Source: Enterocloster clostridioformis
GTDB taxonomy: Bacteria > Bacillota > Clostridia > Lachnospirales > Lachnospiraceae
DNA: 64,000 bases
Direction of reading: 5' to 3'
Assembly (NCBI RefSeq): GCF_020297485.1
Contig: NZ_JAIWZC010000002.1
Span: 413,065 to 477,064 of the forward strand
Part shown: positions 9,212 through 16,963 of the stretch, piece by piece
Position numbering within the stretch: the first letter of the stretch is position 1
Layout: each line of letters starts with the position of its first letter
Notes under the pieces: model-generated
What the model was told of the DNA's origin: nothing
Databases searched by the model: none
What the model saw: the letters and a program-made list of their open reading frames with translations, nothing else
Program-made: the position numbers and the translations under genes

Positions 9212-9240
9212 AGTATAACTCTGTGCGCTCCATTTGTAAA
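9212..9240 (-). promoter_or_regulatory. Sigma-A promoter of the fluoride cassette
   Basis: On the minus strand, -35 TTTACA (9240-9235) and -10 TATACT (9217-9212) are separated by exactly 17 bp. Transcription would start about 9205, right at the first base of the riboswitch aptamer. It lies roughly 50 bp beyond the broken Maff2 gene, so the cassette carries its own promoter. Confidence 0.75.
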
Positions 9241-9291
9241 CATTTTTTTACGGATATAGTAGGACTGTCTATCAAATTTTTCTGTGTTTCT

Positions 9292-9432
9292 TTACGACAC
9301 ATGAGCATTGCTGGCGGGGTTGTCGGCCCCGTATCCCTCCAACAGATTGACGCCGCCCCATACACAGAGCGCCCCGCCCAGGCCCACAACGATGGTCTGT
9401 AACGTATCCACTGCACTATTGAAAAATTCCAT
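9292..9432 (-). pseudogene. Truncated Maff2-family mobile element protein
   Basis: Starts MEFFNSAVDTLQTIVVGLGG and continues through GGVNLLEGYGADNP, the conserved N-terminal two thirds of the Maff2 family, a small membrane protein of the transfer apparatus. It then diverges (ASNAHVS) and stops at 46 residues; family members run to about 70 with a second hydrophobic segment. The break marks a deletion/insertion junction near 9300 where the conjugation genes end and the fluoride cassette begins. Confidence 0.75.
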
Positions 9433-9496
9433 ATATGCCTCACTTTCTGCCGGTTTCCGGCGAACAAATTTGATTGATTACAGGAAAAAAGCCGCT

Positions 9497-11302
9497 TCAC
9501 TGGGCGGCCAAATCTTCGTCCGACAGGTCGATATCGTAAAGGTCAAAGGGTTCATCCTCCGACACTACGCGCCGTTTTTTCCGGCGCAGGGATGACAAGT
9601 ACCTGTCCACATCAAAGGTGTTCTGTTTGTCGGCATCCGAGAGGTATTTGTAGCGGGGGTGGCGTGTAATATCGTACTTCTCACTGAAAAACGGCCTCAC
9701 CCCGCGTACCTGCAAAATACACTTGCCTCCGTCCATCGTTGCGATTTCGTCCTGGCTCATCAGCTCCTTTCCGAGTTTTTGGTAGTTCAGTCCGTGGGAG
9801 GTCTGCGCGCCCCGGTTCTCGCTTTGGTTATAGCTGTCAATGGTTTCCTTGCCCAGCACATCCGCGATCTCCTTGGCGTTTTTACCTCTTCCACTCAGGA
9901 AAAGCGTACAGTCGCAGTTGTCGGAAATGATTTCCGCGGCATCCTTGTAGATGGCCTTTAGCTGTGACTGGCTCTGCAAAATGATAGAAGCCGAGATTTC
10001 CCGGCTTCGGATAGTGGCGATCAGCTTGTCAAAGTTGGGAATCTGGCCGATGTTGGCAAACTCGTCCAGAATCATCCGCACATGGACGGGCAGCCGCCCG
10101 CCGTATTTGTCGTCGGCCCGGTCGCATAAGAGGTTGATAAGCTGGCTCTGCACCATGGCAAGAATGAAGTTAAAGGTCGCGTCCGTGTCGCTCATAATGA
10201 GGAACAGGGCCGTTTTTTCATCCCCGATGGTGTCAAGCTCCAGCTCGTCGTCCTCCATCAGCTCTCGCACTTCCCGGATGTCAAATGGCGCTAATCTGGC
10301 CCCGCAGCTAATCAAAATGGAACTGCGGGTCTTGCCTGCCGACAACAGGAATTTTTTGTACTGGCGCACCGCAAAGTGTTCCGGGTCTTTTTCTTCCAGC
10401 CGTTCAAACATCTGGTCTACCGGGGATTGAAATTCCGGGTCGTCCTCGCGGGCTTCGCTTGCGTTGATCATTTCAAGCAGCGTCGTGAAATTCATTTCAT
10501 CGTCCGGCGCTTCGTACCAGATGTAGCCAATGAGGGCCGAATACAACAGACGTTCCGACTTCACCCAAAAATCTTCGGCGCTTTTTTCGCCCTCTCCCTT
10601 GGTGTTGCAAATCAGGGTGTTGACCAGTTTTAAGATGTCTTTTTCCGAATGAATGTAGCGGAATGGGTTGTACCGCATACTCTTGGAAAAATTGATGGTA
10701 TTCAGCACTTTGACCCGGTAGCCGCTTCGCACAAGGAGCTGGCCCACCTCACCGATCAGGCCCCCTTTCGGATCGGTGACAATGAAGCTAACCGGATAGA
10801 GCTTAGAGGTACACTGCATCAGGTTCGGCTTCACAAAAAATCGTGTCTTGCCGCTGCCGGAACCTCCGATGACCAGCACGTTTTTGTTCCGGGCGGTCTT
10901 GGGGTCTTTGGGGCGGTTGTTCATGGTGAGGCGTTCCGTCTGGGTCAGGAGAATGTTGTTATCAAACACCGGGTCGATGTACGGGGCGATATCTTTGGGG
11001 CCGCCCCAACGGGCACTGCCGTATTCTACGCCTTTGCGGTATTTCTTGGCGTTCTTGCTCTTGCAGTACACCATCAGACGCAATGCCACCGCACCGGCCA
11101 CACCCACCGCCAGATCGAACAGGTGGAAGCTGGGGGCGGCGCTTTCAAAGGCAAAAGAAAAGCCGTCCGCAAGGTGCAGCAGCTTTTCCGACAAGTCCGC
11201 CCCAGCCGCCAGCCGGTAGGTCTGTCCCAGCTTGCCGAACAGGTAAACAAACAGCAGGTAGGGCAGGTTGGCGATTATCAGCTTTTTCATTTCCGGCTTC
11301 AT
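9497..11302 (-). CDS. virD4: VirD4/TraG-type coupling ATPase
   Basis: Type IV coupling protein that brings the relaxosome to a conjugation pore. It is 601 residues, with N-terminal membrane segments (about 8-24 and 60-78), Walker A GGSGSGKT at 146-153 and Walker B ILDEFANIG near residue 400, followed by the usual ATIRSREISASIILQS stretch. The size fits the CD1115-type VirD4 of Clostridia elements. The start overlaps the stop of the PcfB gene (ATGA). The Maff2 gene that follows is truncated, so the coupling protein survives while the pore genes are gone. Confidence 0.93.
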   Translation of the reverse strand: MKPEMKKLIIANLPYLLFVYLFGKLGQTYRLAAGADLSEKLLHLADGFSFAFESAAPSFHLFDLAVGVAGAVALRLMVYCKSKNAKKYRKGVEYGSARWGGPKDIAPYIDPVFDNNILLTQTERLTMNNRPKDPKTARNKNVLVIGGSGSGKTRFFVKPNLMQCTSKLYPVSFIVTDPKGGLIGEVGQLLVRSGYRVKVLNTINFSKSMRYNPFRYIHSEKDILKLVNTLICNTKGEGEKSAEDFWVKSERLLYSALIGYIWYEAPDDEMNFTTLLEMINASEAREDDPEFQSPVDQMFERLEEKDPEHFAVRQYKKFLLSAGKTRSSILISCGARLAPFDIREVRELMEDDELELDTIGDEKTALFLIMSDTDATFNFILAMVQSQLINLLCDRADDKYGGRLPVHVRMILDEFANIGQIPNFDKLIATIRSREISASIILQSQSQLKAIYKDAAEIISDNCDCTLFLSGRGKNAKEIADVLGKETIDSYNQSENRGAQTSHGLNYQKLGKELMSQDEIATMDGGKCILQVRGVRPFFSEKYDITRHPRYKYLSDADKQNTFDVDRYLSSLRRKKRRVVSEDEPFDLYDIDLSDEDLAAQ

Positions 11303-11775
11303 CGTGACAGCCCCCTTTCCTTGACTTTCTCCTTGGCCCGCTGCTGCGTCTTGGCCGCAGCCTTTTGTTTCAGGGCGGATAGGGTCTTTCGGATGGAGGG
11401 GCGTTCCTGTTGTTTGAGCTTCTTGGCCGTGAACTCCTTGAACGCCTGTTCCAGATTGTCCGCCTGCTTGGATTTGAAAATCACGATATACCGGGGCGGA
11501 TGGGTGGTGCGGTCTTTCCGCAGGGTGAAATCAATTCCGTATTTCTTGGCGCAGGGCCGAAACAGTCCGATGTTGGCATCGGTGATTTCAATATTGGACA
11601 GGGCGCAACCGCCCTTTTTGAGCTGCCGCAAGCTCTGTCTGCCTTGGTGGGGGTTACTCTTGGCTGTTTGACGGGCAGCCAGAAATTTCTTCATGGCCGC
11701 CTGCAATACCTGGCCGGTGAGCTTGCCTGTCTTAACCGCTAATGCGATGGTTTTCTGTTCGATTTCTTCCTGCAA
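11299..11775 (-). CDS. PcfB/DUF3801-family conjugation protein
   Basis: A 158-residue basic protein with the PcfB-family core (IGLFRPCAKKYGIDFTLRKD, then YIVIFKSKQADNLEQAFKEF) and a Lys/Arg-rich C-terminus. PcfB-like proteins are relaxosome accessory factors that link to the coupling protein, consistent with the directly overlapping virD4. The start appears to be TTG at 11775, placed after AAAGGAGGG with normal spacing; no ATG is available in a good position. Confidence 0.82.
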   Translation of the reverse strand: MQEEIEQKTIALAVKTGKLTGQVLQAAMKKFLAARQTAKSNPHQGRQSLRQLKKGGCALSNIEITDANIGLFRPCAKKYGIDFTLRKDRTTHPPRYIVIFKSKQADNLEQAFKEFTAKKLKQQERPSIRKTLSALKQKAAAKTQQRAKEKVKERGLSR

Positions 11776-11820
11776 CTGCTATCCCTCCTTTGGAAAGTCA
11801 AAGCAGGCAGGCAGTACAGC

Positions 11821-12033
11821 TTAGATCCGCACCCGCAGGCCGGAGAGGTCGTCGGTGCGGATACCCACCAGATACCAGTTGTCAGCCATTTCTATGCGGG
11901 TGGGCCTCCATCTGCCGCCTACCAGTACATCAAAGATTTCTCCGCAGTGCAGGCCGCCGTAGTAGTCCGAAAGGTCAAAACGGATGTCATAGCGGTCTGC
12001 CTGCTCGTCAAAAATCAAAGTTCCCTGTTTCAT
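11821..12033 (-). CDS. DUF5348-family small protein
   Basis: A 70-residue acidic protein (MKQGTLIFDEQADRYDIRFD ... GRWRPTRIEMADNWYLVGI) of the DUF5348 type commonly found between the replication protein and PcfB in these elements. The ATG at 12033 follows AAAGGAGG. Function unknown. Confidence 0.75.
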   Translation of the reverse strand: MKQGTLIFDEQADRYDIRFDLSDYYGGLHCGEIFDVLVGGRWRPTRIEMADNWYLVGIRTDDLSGLRVRI

Positions 12034-12050
12034 AGGGCTGTCCTCCTTTT

Positions 12051-13175
12051 TCAGATTTTGCCGGTGTTCATATCGTGGGCCACCAGTGCCGTGTAATAGC
12101 CGTTGATGGTGCTTGGGGCGTTGAACAGAGCCGCCAGCAGATATTTCTTGATATTTCGGATTTCCGTGGTGTTTTTGCTGATACAGTCAAAGACAAACTC
12201 CATGTGGGAACTGTTTAGCTTCATCAGCTTGGATTTCACCAGCTCGGCGGGGTAATCGTCCCCGGCAATGCGGATAGTCGTTCGGGCGCTGCATACGGTT
12301 TCCACCAGCAAGTCCACGATTTCATCCAACAGCTCCCGGTCAAGTCGGGTGTTCTGCACCAGATGGGAATACTCGATGTTGTCCATGATAATTTCCCGAT
12401 AAACCGCTACGGCGCTCTGTGACTTCGCTCCCGGTCCTTTCCGTTCCGGCGGCGCAGCCGCTGTTTTCCCCAAAGGAGAGGGAGGGGAAAGGATAGGAAT
12501 GGAATCGGTAGTTAATCCATCCGTAGTTAATGGGTCTTTAGTTTGTTTATCTTTATTTAATTGCGTTGGTTTTTCCTGCGTAGGCTTTTCCTGCGTTGGA
12601 TTATCCAATGTTGGATTTTCCAATGTAGGTGAATCCGGCACAGGCTGGGGATGCTCGTAAATGATGTAATCCGCCCCGCGAAGCCGCCCCTGTCTGTCTC
12701 TCTCACGGGAACGGACGATATACCCGGCCTGTTCCAGCTCCTGGACAGCCGCCCGGATCGCGTCAATCTGTTCCCGGTTGATGAGGGATAAGCCTTTCAG
12801 CGTAAAGTCCCAATCCTCCGGTAAGGACAGCATTTGCGACAGCAGGCCCTTGGCTTTCAGGGACAAGTCCTTGTTCCGCAGGTGGTGGTTGGACATCACC
12901 GTGTAGCCCTGGTTTTTCTCCACGCGAAAAACTGCCATCTCGTCATCAGCTCCTTTCACTTGGAATTTCACCGCGCCGTCAAGGGCGGTGAGCTTGCCCG
13001 GCTGGTAAGGGCATTCTGCGTAGATGCAAAACTGATATTTCCAGTGCGGGCGGTAAAAGCGGCAAGTGCCGCAGTCCTGCGGCGCTCCGGCCTCGCCGCT
13101 GTCAAAATGATCTGCGCCCGGCCTCGTCTGCATGAGCTGTTCAAAGGCCCGGTCACTGCCGGAAGTAAAGTACAT
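12051..13175 (-). CDS. DUF6017-type replication/regulatory protein with Cys-rich N-terminal extension
   Basis: A 374-residue protein. Residues 1-80 form a Cys-rich module (DCGTCRFYRPHWKYQFCIYAEC). Then comes a winged-helix-like domain beginning MAVFRVEKNQGYTVMSNHHL and containing LSLKAKGLLSQMLSLPEDWD, a linker with repeats of the form PTLENPTLDNPTQEKPTQ, and a C-terminal DUF6017 region. A second ribosome site (AAAGGAG) precedes the internal MAVFRV start, so the two parts are probably separate genes elsewhere and are read in one frame here. ATG at 13175 follows AAAGGAGC. A replication-initiator role is inferred from the family's place in such elements. Confidence 0.78.
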   Translation of the reverse strand: MYFTSGSDRAFEQLMQTRPGADHFDSGEAGAPQDCGTCRFYRPHWKYQFCIYAECPYQPGKLTALDGAVKFQVKGADDEMAVFRVEKNQGYTVMSNHHLRNKDLSLKAKGLLSQMLSLPEDWDFTLKGLSLINREQIDAIRAAVQELEQAGYIVRSRERDRQGRLRGADYIIYEHPQPVPDSPTLENPTLDNPTQEKPTQEKPTQLNKDKQTKDPLTTDGLTTDSIPILSPPSPLGKTAAAPPERKGPGAKSQSAVAVYREIIMDNIEYSHLVQNTRLDRELLDEIVDLLVETVCSARTTIRIAGDDYPAELVKSKLMKLNSSHMEFVFDCISKNTTEIRNIKKYLLAALFNAPSTINGYYTALVAHDMNTGKI

Positions 13176-13205
13176 AGGCGGTCGCTCCTTTCTCTATTTG
13201 GGCGC

Positions 13206-13252
13206 AAAAAAGCGGCGTCCTGATCTCCCCAAAGGGAAAAGAGAACGCCGCC
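13206..13252 (-). terminator. Hairpin and T-run upstream of the DUF6017 gene
   Basis: On the minus strand GCGGCGTTCTC pairs with a distal GACGCCGC, followed by TTTTTTGCGCC. It lies just 5' of the gene at 13175, so it either ends transcription entering from the chromosome or acts as a leader attenuator for the element's first operon. Confidence 0.6.
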
Positions 13253-13255
13253 ATC

Positions 13256-13549
13256 TGCGGTGTTGTATTCGATTTTTCGATGTGCGCTGTTTGGGATAGT
13301 AGGCTTCATAGGAAAGGACAGCGTGTCAAGGCTCCCTCCGAATGTAGTAAATGGGTAGTAAATTCGGTGTCCTTATCCCATGATTTGCTCGTATTTCCGG
13401 GCTTTTTTGAGACAATCAGAGTTGTTAGAACAAATATCAATGACAAATATCCCCAGAAACAGTACCACATGCTGCTATATGATACAATTTCCGGGGTATA
13501 CACAAGGCGTTATTTCACTTGTTTTCTATTCAGCCGGTTTATATATAAC
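13256..13549. other. Element/chromosome border region, no gene
   Basis: No supported gene. The right end of the mobile element should be in or near this stretch, because everything left of it is element-type and the SIMPL gene to the right is chromosomal. I could not identify the exact att site, since the other end of the element is outside the window. Confidence 0.4.
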
Positions 13550-14329
13550 CTACTCATTCAGCTCATATGAAACCGTCACCTGGGCTTCCACACTGACCTG
13601 GCCCGGCATTACAGGAGCGCCTGCATCTTCCAAAGCCACAGCTGACATCTTGGCAGAACCCCCCGAATTATAGGAAGCATATCTGGTATCCGGCTGATAG
13701 CCGAATTCCTCCACATGGACCACACCGGCCAATGTCTTTGCGCCGGCCTCCGCCAGAGCCTGTGCTTTGGCCTGGGCCACGGCCATGGCTCCCTTCAGCG
13801 CCTCCTGATAGCTGGCATCATAGCTGCTGGAAAAATAGCTGACGGAATTAATACCGTTGACTCCCGCGGCCACTGACTTTGTGATGATGGTTCCTGCATT
13901 GTCAATAGGTATGTCGGATACTGTCAAATTGGTCGTCATCTCATATCCGATTATCTCCTGTTTATCCGAATTCCAATTGCGGATAGGACTCAGACCATAG
14001 GAAGATGTCTGTATGGAAGTTTCTTCCACTCCCAGGCCCTTTAATGTCTCAATGGCTGCGTTCAGGTCACTGGCATTCTTCTCCTGGCAGGCAGCGGCCG
14101 TATCCTCCCTGGTATAGACGGCATATTCAATCCGGGCCATGTCCGGCACCACCTTTACCTCCTCACGCCCTGTCACCGTAATCACATTCTCTGCGGCATC
14201 TACATTCTGTACCTTCAACGTGTCCGGCATCTGCGTCCCTGCCGCACATCCGCCCAGCCCTAAGGCTGCGGCGGCCACTGCCGCGCTGATACCCGCTGTG
14301 TATACTGTCCTCTTCATAAAATGTTTCAT
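13550..14329 (-). CDS. SIMPL (DUF541) domain lipoprotein
   Basis: Secreted or membrane-anchored protein of 259 residues. The signal peptide ends in a lipobox (LGLGGC, Cys28). The SIMPL domain follows: VITVTGREEVKVVPDMARI, the YAVYTREDTAAACQEKN stretch, then the QEALKGAMAVAQAKAQALAE helix and a final VSVEAQVTVSYEL strand. The ATG at 14329 follows GGGAGG; upstream in-frame Met codons lack a ribosome site. The family is widespread and of uncertain function (linked to envelope stress in some bacteria). Confidence 0.88.
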   Translation of the reverse strand: MKHFMKRTVYTAGISAAVAAAALGLGGCAAGTQMPDTLKVQNVDAAENVITVTGREEVKVVPDMARIEYAVYTREDTAAACQEKNASDLNAAIETLKGLGVEETSIQTSSYGLSPIRNWNSDKQEIIGYEMTTNLTVSDIPIDNAGTIITKSVAAGVNGINSVSYFSSSYDASYQEALKGAMAVAQAKAQALAEAGAKTLAGVVHVEEFGYQPDTRYASYNSGGSAKMSAVALEDAGAPVMPGQVSVEAQVTVSYELNE

Positions 14330-14563
14330 AATTGCCTCCCTCTTTTCTGTTTTCATCGGAATCCATTCATATGATACAGGCGTACTAATATGCCCTATCC
14401 TTATACTACCAGAAAGAGAGAATTCTGGTATTTCTTTTCTCTTAATTATAGAGGTATGTTTCATTACAAAGTTTCTACGAATTTATTTCTGGCAATGCCT
14501 GCTGCTCTTGCTATAACTTTCCGCTATCTCCGTATCCTGCCTGTCTATATTTTGTCACTGCCC

Positions 14564-14592
14564 TTGACAGCGGCGCCGGAAACTGCTAATAT
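14564..14592 (+). promoter_or_regulatory. Promoter of ssrA
   Basis: TTGACA (14564-14569), 17-bp spacer, TAATAT (14587-14592). Transcription would start near 14600, giving a precursor trimmed to the mature tmRNA 5' end at about 14648. Confidence 0.7.
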
Positions 14593-14647
14593 AGAGTGAG
14601 CGCGGGATTTCGTTAGCATACCAGATAAGCGCAGCACTGAATATTCA

Positions 14648-14984
14648 GGGGTTGTACTGGTTTCGACGGGGGTCATGCAGCTGGTGAAGCTATCCCCATG
14701 CGATGGGTTAAATGGCAAAAATAAATATAAACGCTAACGACGAATTAGCAATCGCTGCCTAATGGCAGCTGTCAGACTTAGAGCACCCGCACTTTAAGAC
14801 CCTGGCATCGACTATGTGGGAAACGACGTATGCAAAGCTTTGAGCATATGGGCGTATGATGAAGCTACTGAAACCATCCGGGTGTCCTTTCTCTGATGGC
14901 AGAGGGAATGTCAAATAAAGGACTATGATAGTAGAAGAACAGGGAATTGATTTTCGGACAGGGGTTCGATTCCCCTCAGCTCCA
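14648..14984 (+). ncRNA. ssrA: Transfer-messenger RNA (tmRNA)
   Basis: Rescues stalled ribosomes together with SmpB. The 5' end GGGGTTG pairs with the 3' CAGCTCC acceptor strand; the T arm GGGGTTCGATTCCCC is present near the 3' end, and the 5' GGTTTCGACGGGGGTCATG block is the classic tmRNA start. The reading frame after the resume codon gives the tag AKINI-NANDELAIAA then TAA. CCA is not encoded. smpB lies about 17 kb away (32126-32593) rather than next door. Confidence 0.97.
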
Positions 14985-14993
14985 TGCTGAATG

Positions 14994-15040
14994 ATGTCGG
15001 TTTTTCCTTATTTTATAAGGAATTCCGGCATTTTCTTTTT
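14994..15040 (+). terminator. Terminator of ssrA
   Basis: ATGTCGG...TCCTTA / TAAGGA...CCGGCAT stem followed by TTTTCTTTTT, starting 10 bp after the tmRNA 3' end. Confidence 0.8.
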
Positions 15041-15229
15041 AGAAATGCTTGATAACCTTTTTAGGATTTTGATTACCTTTTTTGATTACTTTTTAGGCTG
15101 TTTTCATTGGAATTGCAGCCCGATTTATCTGCTGTGTCTTGGTATTATTATTCTTGTTACACATACCTATCCCCTGCTTCTGATTTTGGATATTCTTCGA
15201 TGTCATACGCATTAAATACTTGTTCTTCT

Positions 15230-15420
15230 TTACCGGACCACCACGCGGTGCTTGTCATCATACATGTTCTTCGTGATACAGTTCCCGTTCTCATCGTACC
15301 AGGCCGTCATGGCATGGCTGTCATCGTACTCATACCGGCGCTCATTACCTGCCGGGTTCGTGGCGGATACCAGGTCCCCTGCCTCAGCATTCCGCTGGCA
15401 AATGTCTCGTCTTTTACCTC
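15230..15420 (-). pseudogene. RHS/YD-repeat gene remnant
   Basis: On the minus strand a short open stretch reads AGDLVSATNPAGNERRYEYD then AWYDENGNCITKNMYDDKHR, which is the YD-repeat pattern of RHS proteins. There is no start, no further repeats, and stops in frame on both sides, so only a fragment remains. RHS proteins are large polymorphic surface or toxin-delivery proteins; this is a dead relic next to the tmRNA gene. Confidence 0.6.
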
Positions 15421-15495
15421 TGAAAGCGGTATCATCCCGCCTGTAACAAGGCTTGTAATTGCAAATTCCCGGTGGCAATCAACGCATAGATGATG

Positions 15496-15830
15496 TTACT
15501 TCCATATTCTGGAGAGGCGTACATAAAGATAGGGCCCTGTCAGAAATCGGATAGTATCATAGGGCTGATCCTGGAGGCATTTGGATTGACCGTTGAAGAC
15601 GTTCAGCCCCATATGGTCCGGATGGTCGTGGGTAATAAACACGTCCAGATCCTTATAGGACACTCCAAGCGCCTCCACCATACCGCGCGGTATCTCCTAA
15701 TCCTGTTCAAACCGAAAAGAGGTATCCACCATCAGACTGCGTCCCGGCTGCCGGATCAGATAGAGATTGCGTGGACTCATATGGCGGTCAGAATAGGAAA
15801 TCGTCTCCTGAAATAGATTGTGATAAATTG
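15496..15830 (-). pseudogene. Metallo-beta-lactamase-fold hydrolase remnant
   Basis: Two frames on the minus strand together give an MBL-fold N-terminus: NLYLIRQPGRSLMVDTSF in one frame (near 15700-15790), then MVEALGVSYKDLDVFITHDH with PDHMGL in another (15681 downward). The HxHxDH-type metal motif is visible as THDHPDH. The frame break and early stop mean it is not functional. It is divergent from the LysR gene, so it may once have been that regulator's target. Confidence 0.6.
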
Positions 15831-15970
15831 ACCTCCATTGTAATTTTTCGGACAAATGTAAATTAGATTTTCTGACTGTAATTAGAATACAGCCGGAATT
15901 TTTTCGCTGTTTACTGGCATTTTCTTTGTTCATCCTGTATAATAAGTATATCAATTTATTGGAGTGTATT

Positions 15971-16858
15971 ATGAACTTACCACAACTATACTATTTTCGA
16001 AAACTGGCTGAAGTCCAGCATTATACGGAGGCAGCCAAGGCACTTTATATTACGCAGCCCAGCTTAAGCGATTCCATCGCATCCCTGGAAAAAGAACTTG
16101 GGGTATCCCTTTTCCAGAAAAAGGGGCGTAATATCCAGCTTACCAAATACGGGAAAGAATTTTACCAGTACGTCAGCGAATCCTTAGGTATCCTGGAGCA
16201 CGGCATCTCTCTGATCAAGGAGAAATCAGGTCATATCAGCGGCTCTATCGATATCGGATGCATCCCCACCCTGTTAGGTGACTTTTTACCGGAAGCGCTG
16301 GAGCTTTATCACGAGAAGAATCCGCTAACCACGATTAATATCTATCATGGAATGTCCATTGAGGTGGCTCAGGGCGTTTCCGGCGGTAAATATGACATCG
16401 GCTTCTGTTCCATGGTGGACGACATGCCCGACCTGGTCTTCGTCCCCATCACCTATCAGGAACTAATCGCCATTGTCCAGAACAACCATCCGCTGGCAGA
16501 CCGCGGCGCCATGTATCTGTCTGACTTAAATGGTTACAGATTGACCACCTACCGGGATACAATCCCCATCGGCAAGGTCGTCCACAAGCTGCTGAAAAAA
16601 AAAGGAGTGGAGGCCGTCTATTCCTATGACGACGAAATCTCCATTGCCGGCAGGATTTCCAACTCCTCAAAAGTGGCCATTGTGGCAGATACCCCCTTTT
16701 TGAGGCAGTTCAGTAATCTTTCCAAGGTCCGGCTTCTTGATGTTCCAAAAGATACCCGCATGATTTATATGGTATACAGCAGTAAAAACTTCATCACTTC
16801 AGCCGTGGAAGCCTTTGCGAACTTCATGGTCGCCCATTGCTTAAATATGCCGGAGTAA
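15971..16858 (+). CDS. LysR-family transcription regulator
   Basis: A 295-residue regulator. The N-terminal winged helix (MNLPQLYYFRKLAEVQHYTE, then AAKALYITQPSLSDSIASLE) is a clear LysR DNA-binding domain; the rest is a LysR substrate-binding domain (SGSIDIGCIPTLLGDFLPEA). The ATG at 15971 follows TTGGAG. It is divergent from a dead MBL-fold gene and convergent with the GntP-type permease that ends the nine-gene acyl-CoA operon, so it may sense that operon's substrate; this is inference from position. Confidence 0.92.
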   Translation: MNLPQLYYFRKLAEVQHYTEAAKALYITQPSLSDSIASLEKELGVSLFQKKGRNIQLTKYGKEFYQYVSESLGILEHGISLIKEKSGHISGSIDIGCIPTLLGDFLPEALELYHEKNPLTTINIYHGMSIEVAQGVSGGKYDIGFCSMVDDMPDLVFVPITYQELIAIVQNNHPLADRGAMYLSDLNGYRLTTYRDTIPIGKVVHKLLKKKGVEAVYSYDDEISIAGRISNSSKVAIVADTPFLRQFSNLSKVRLLDVPKDTRMIYMVYSSKNFITSAVEAFANFMVAHCLNMPE

Positions 16859-16900
16859 GATTCCTTCACACCTGCCGCATAGCTGTCACACAAAACGCAA

Positions 16901-16949
16901 AAAAGGAACCGTCCTCTGCTCTCTGAACCAGAGGAACGGTTCCTTTTTC
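16901..16949. terminator. Bidirectional terminator between lysR and the acyl-CoA operon
   Basis: GGAACCGTCCTCTG pairs with CAGAGGAACGGTTCC and is flanked by A-run and T-run (AAAAAA before, TTTTT after). It serves the converging lysR and permease genes. Confidence 0.85.
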
Positions 16950-16963
16950 CATACTCACAATTC

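Noticed and set aside
9198..9500. 100-residue minus-strand frame over the riboswitch and Maff2 region
   Set aside because: It crosses a riboswitch, a promoter and the Maff2 remnant in the wrong frame; no ribosome site.
15926..15970. Longer LysR start at 15926
   Set aside because: The 15-residue extension is not conserved; the TTGGAG ribosome site fits the ATG at 15971.
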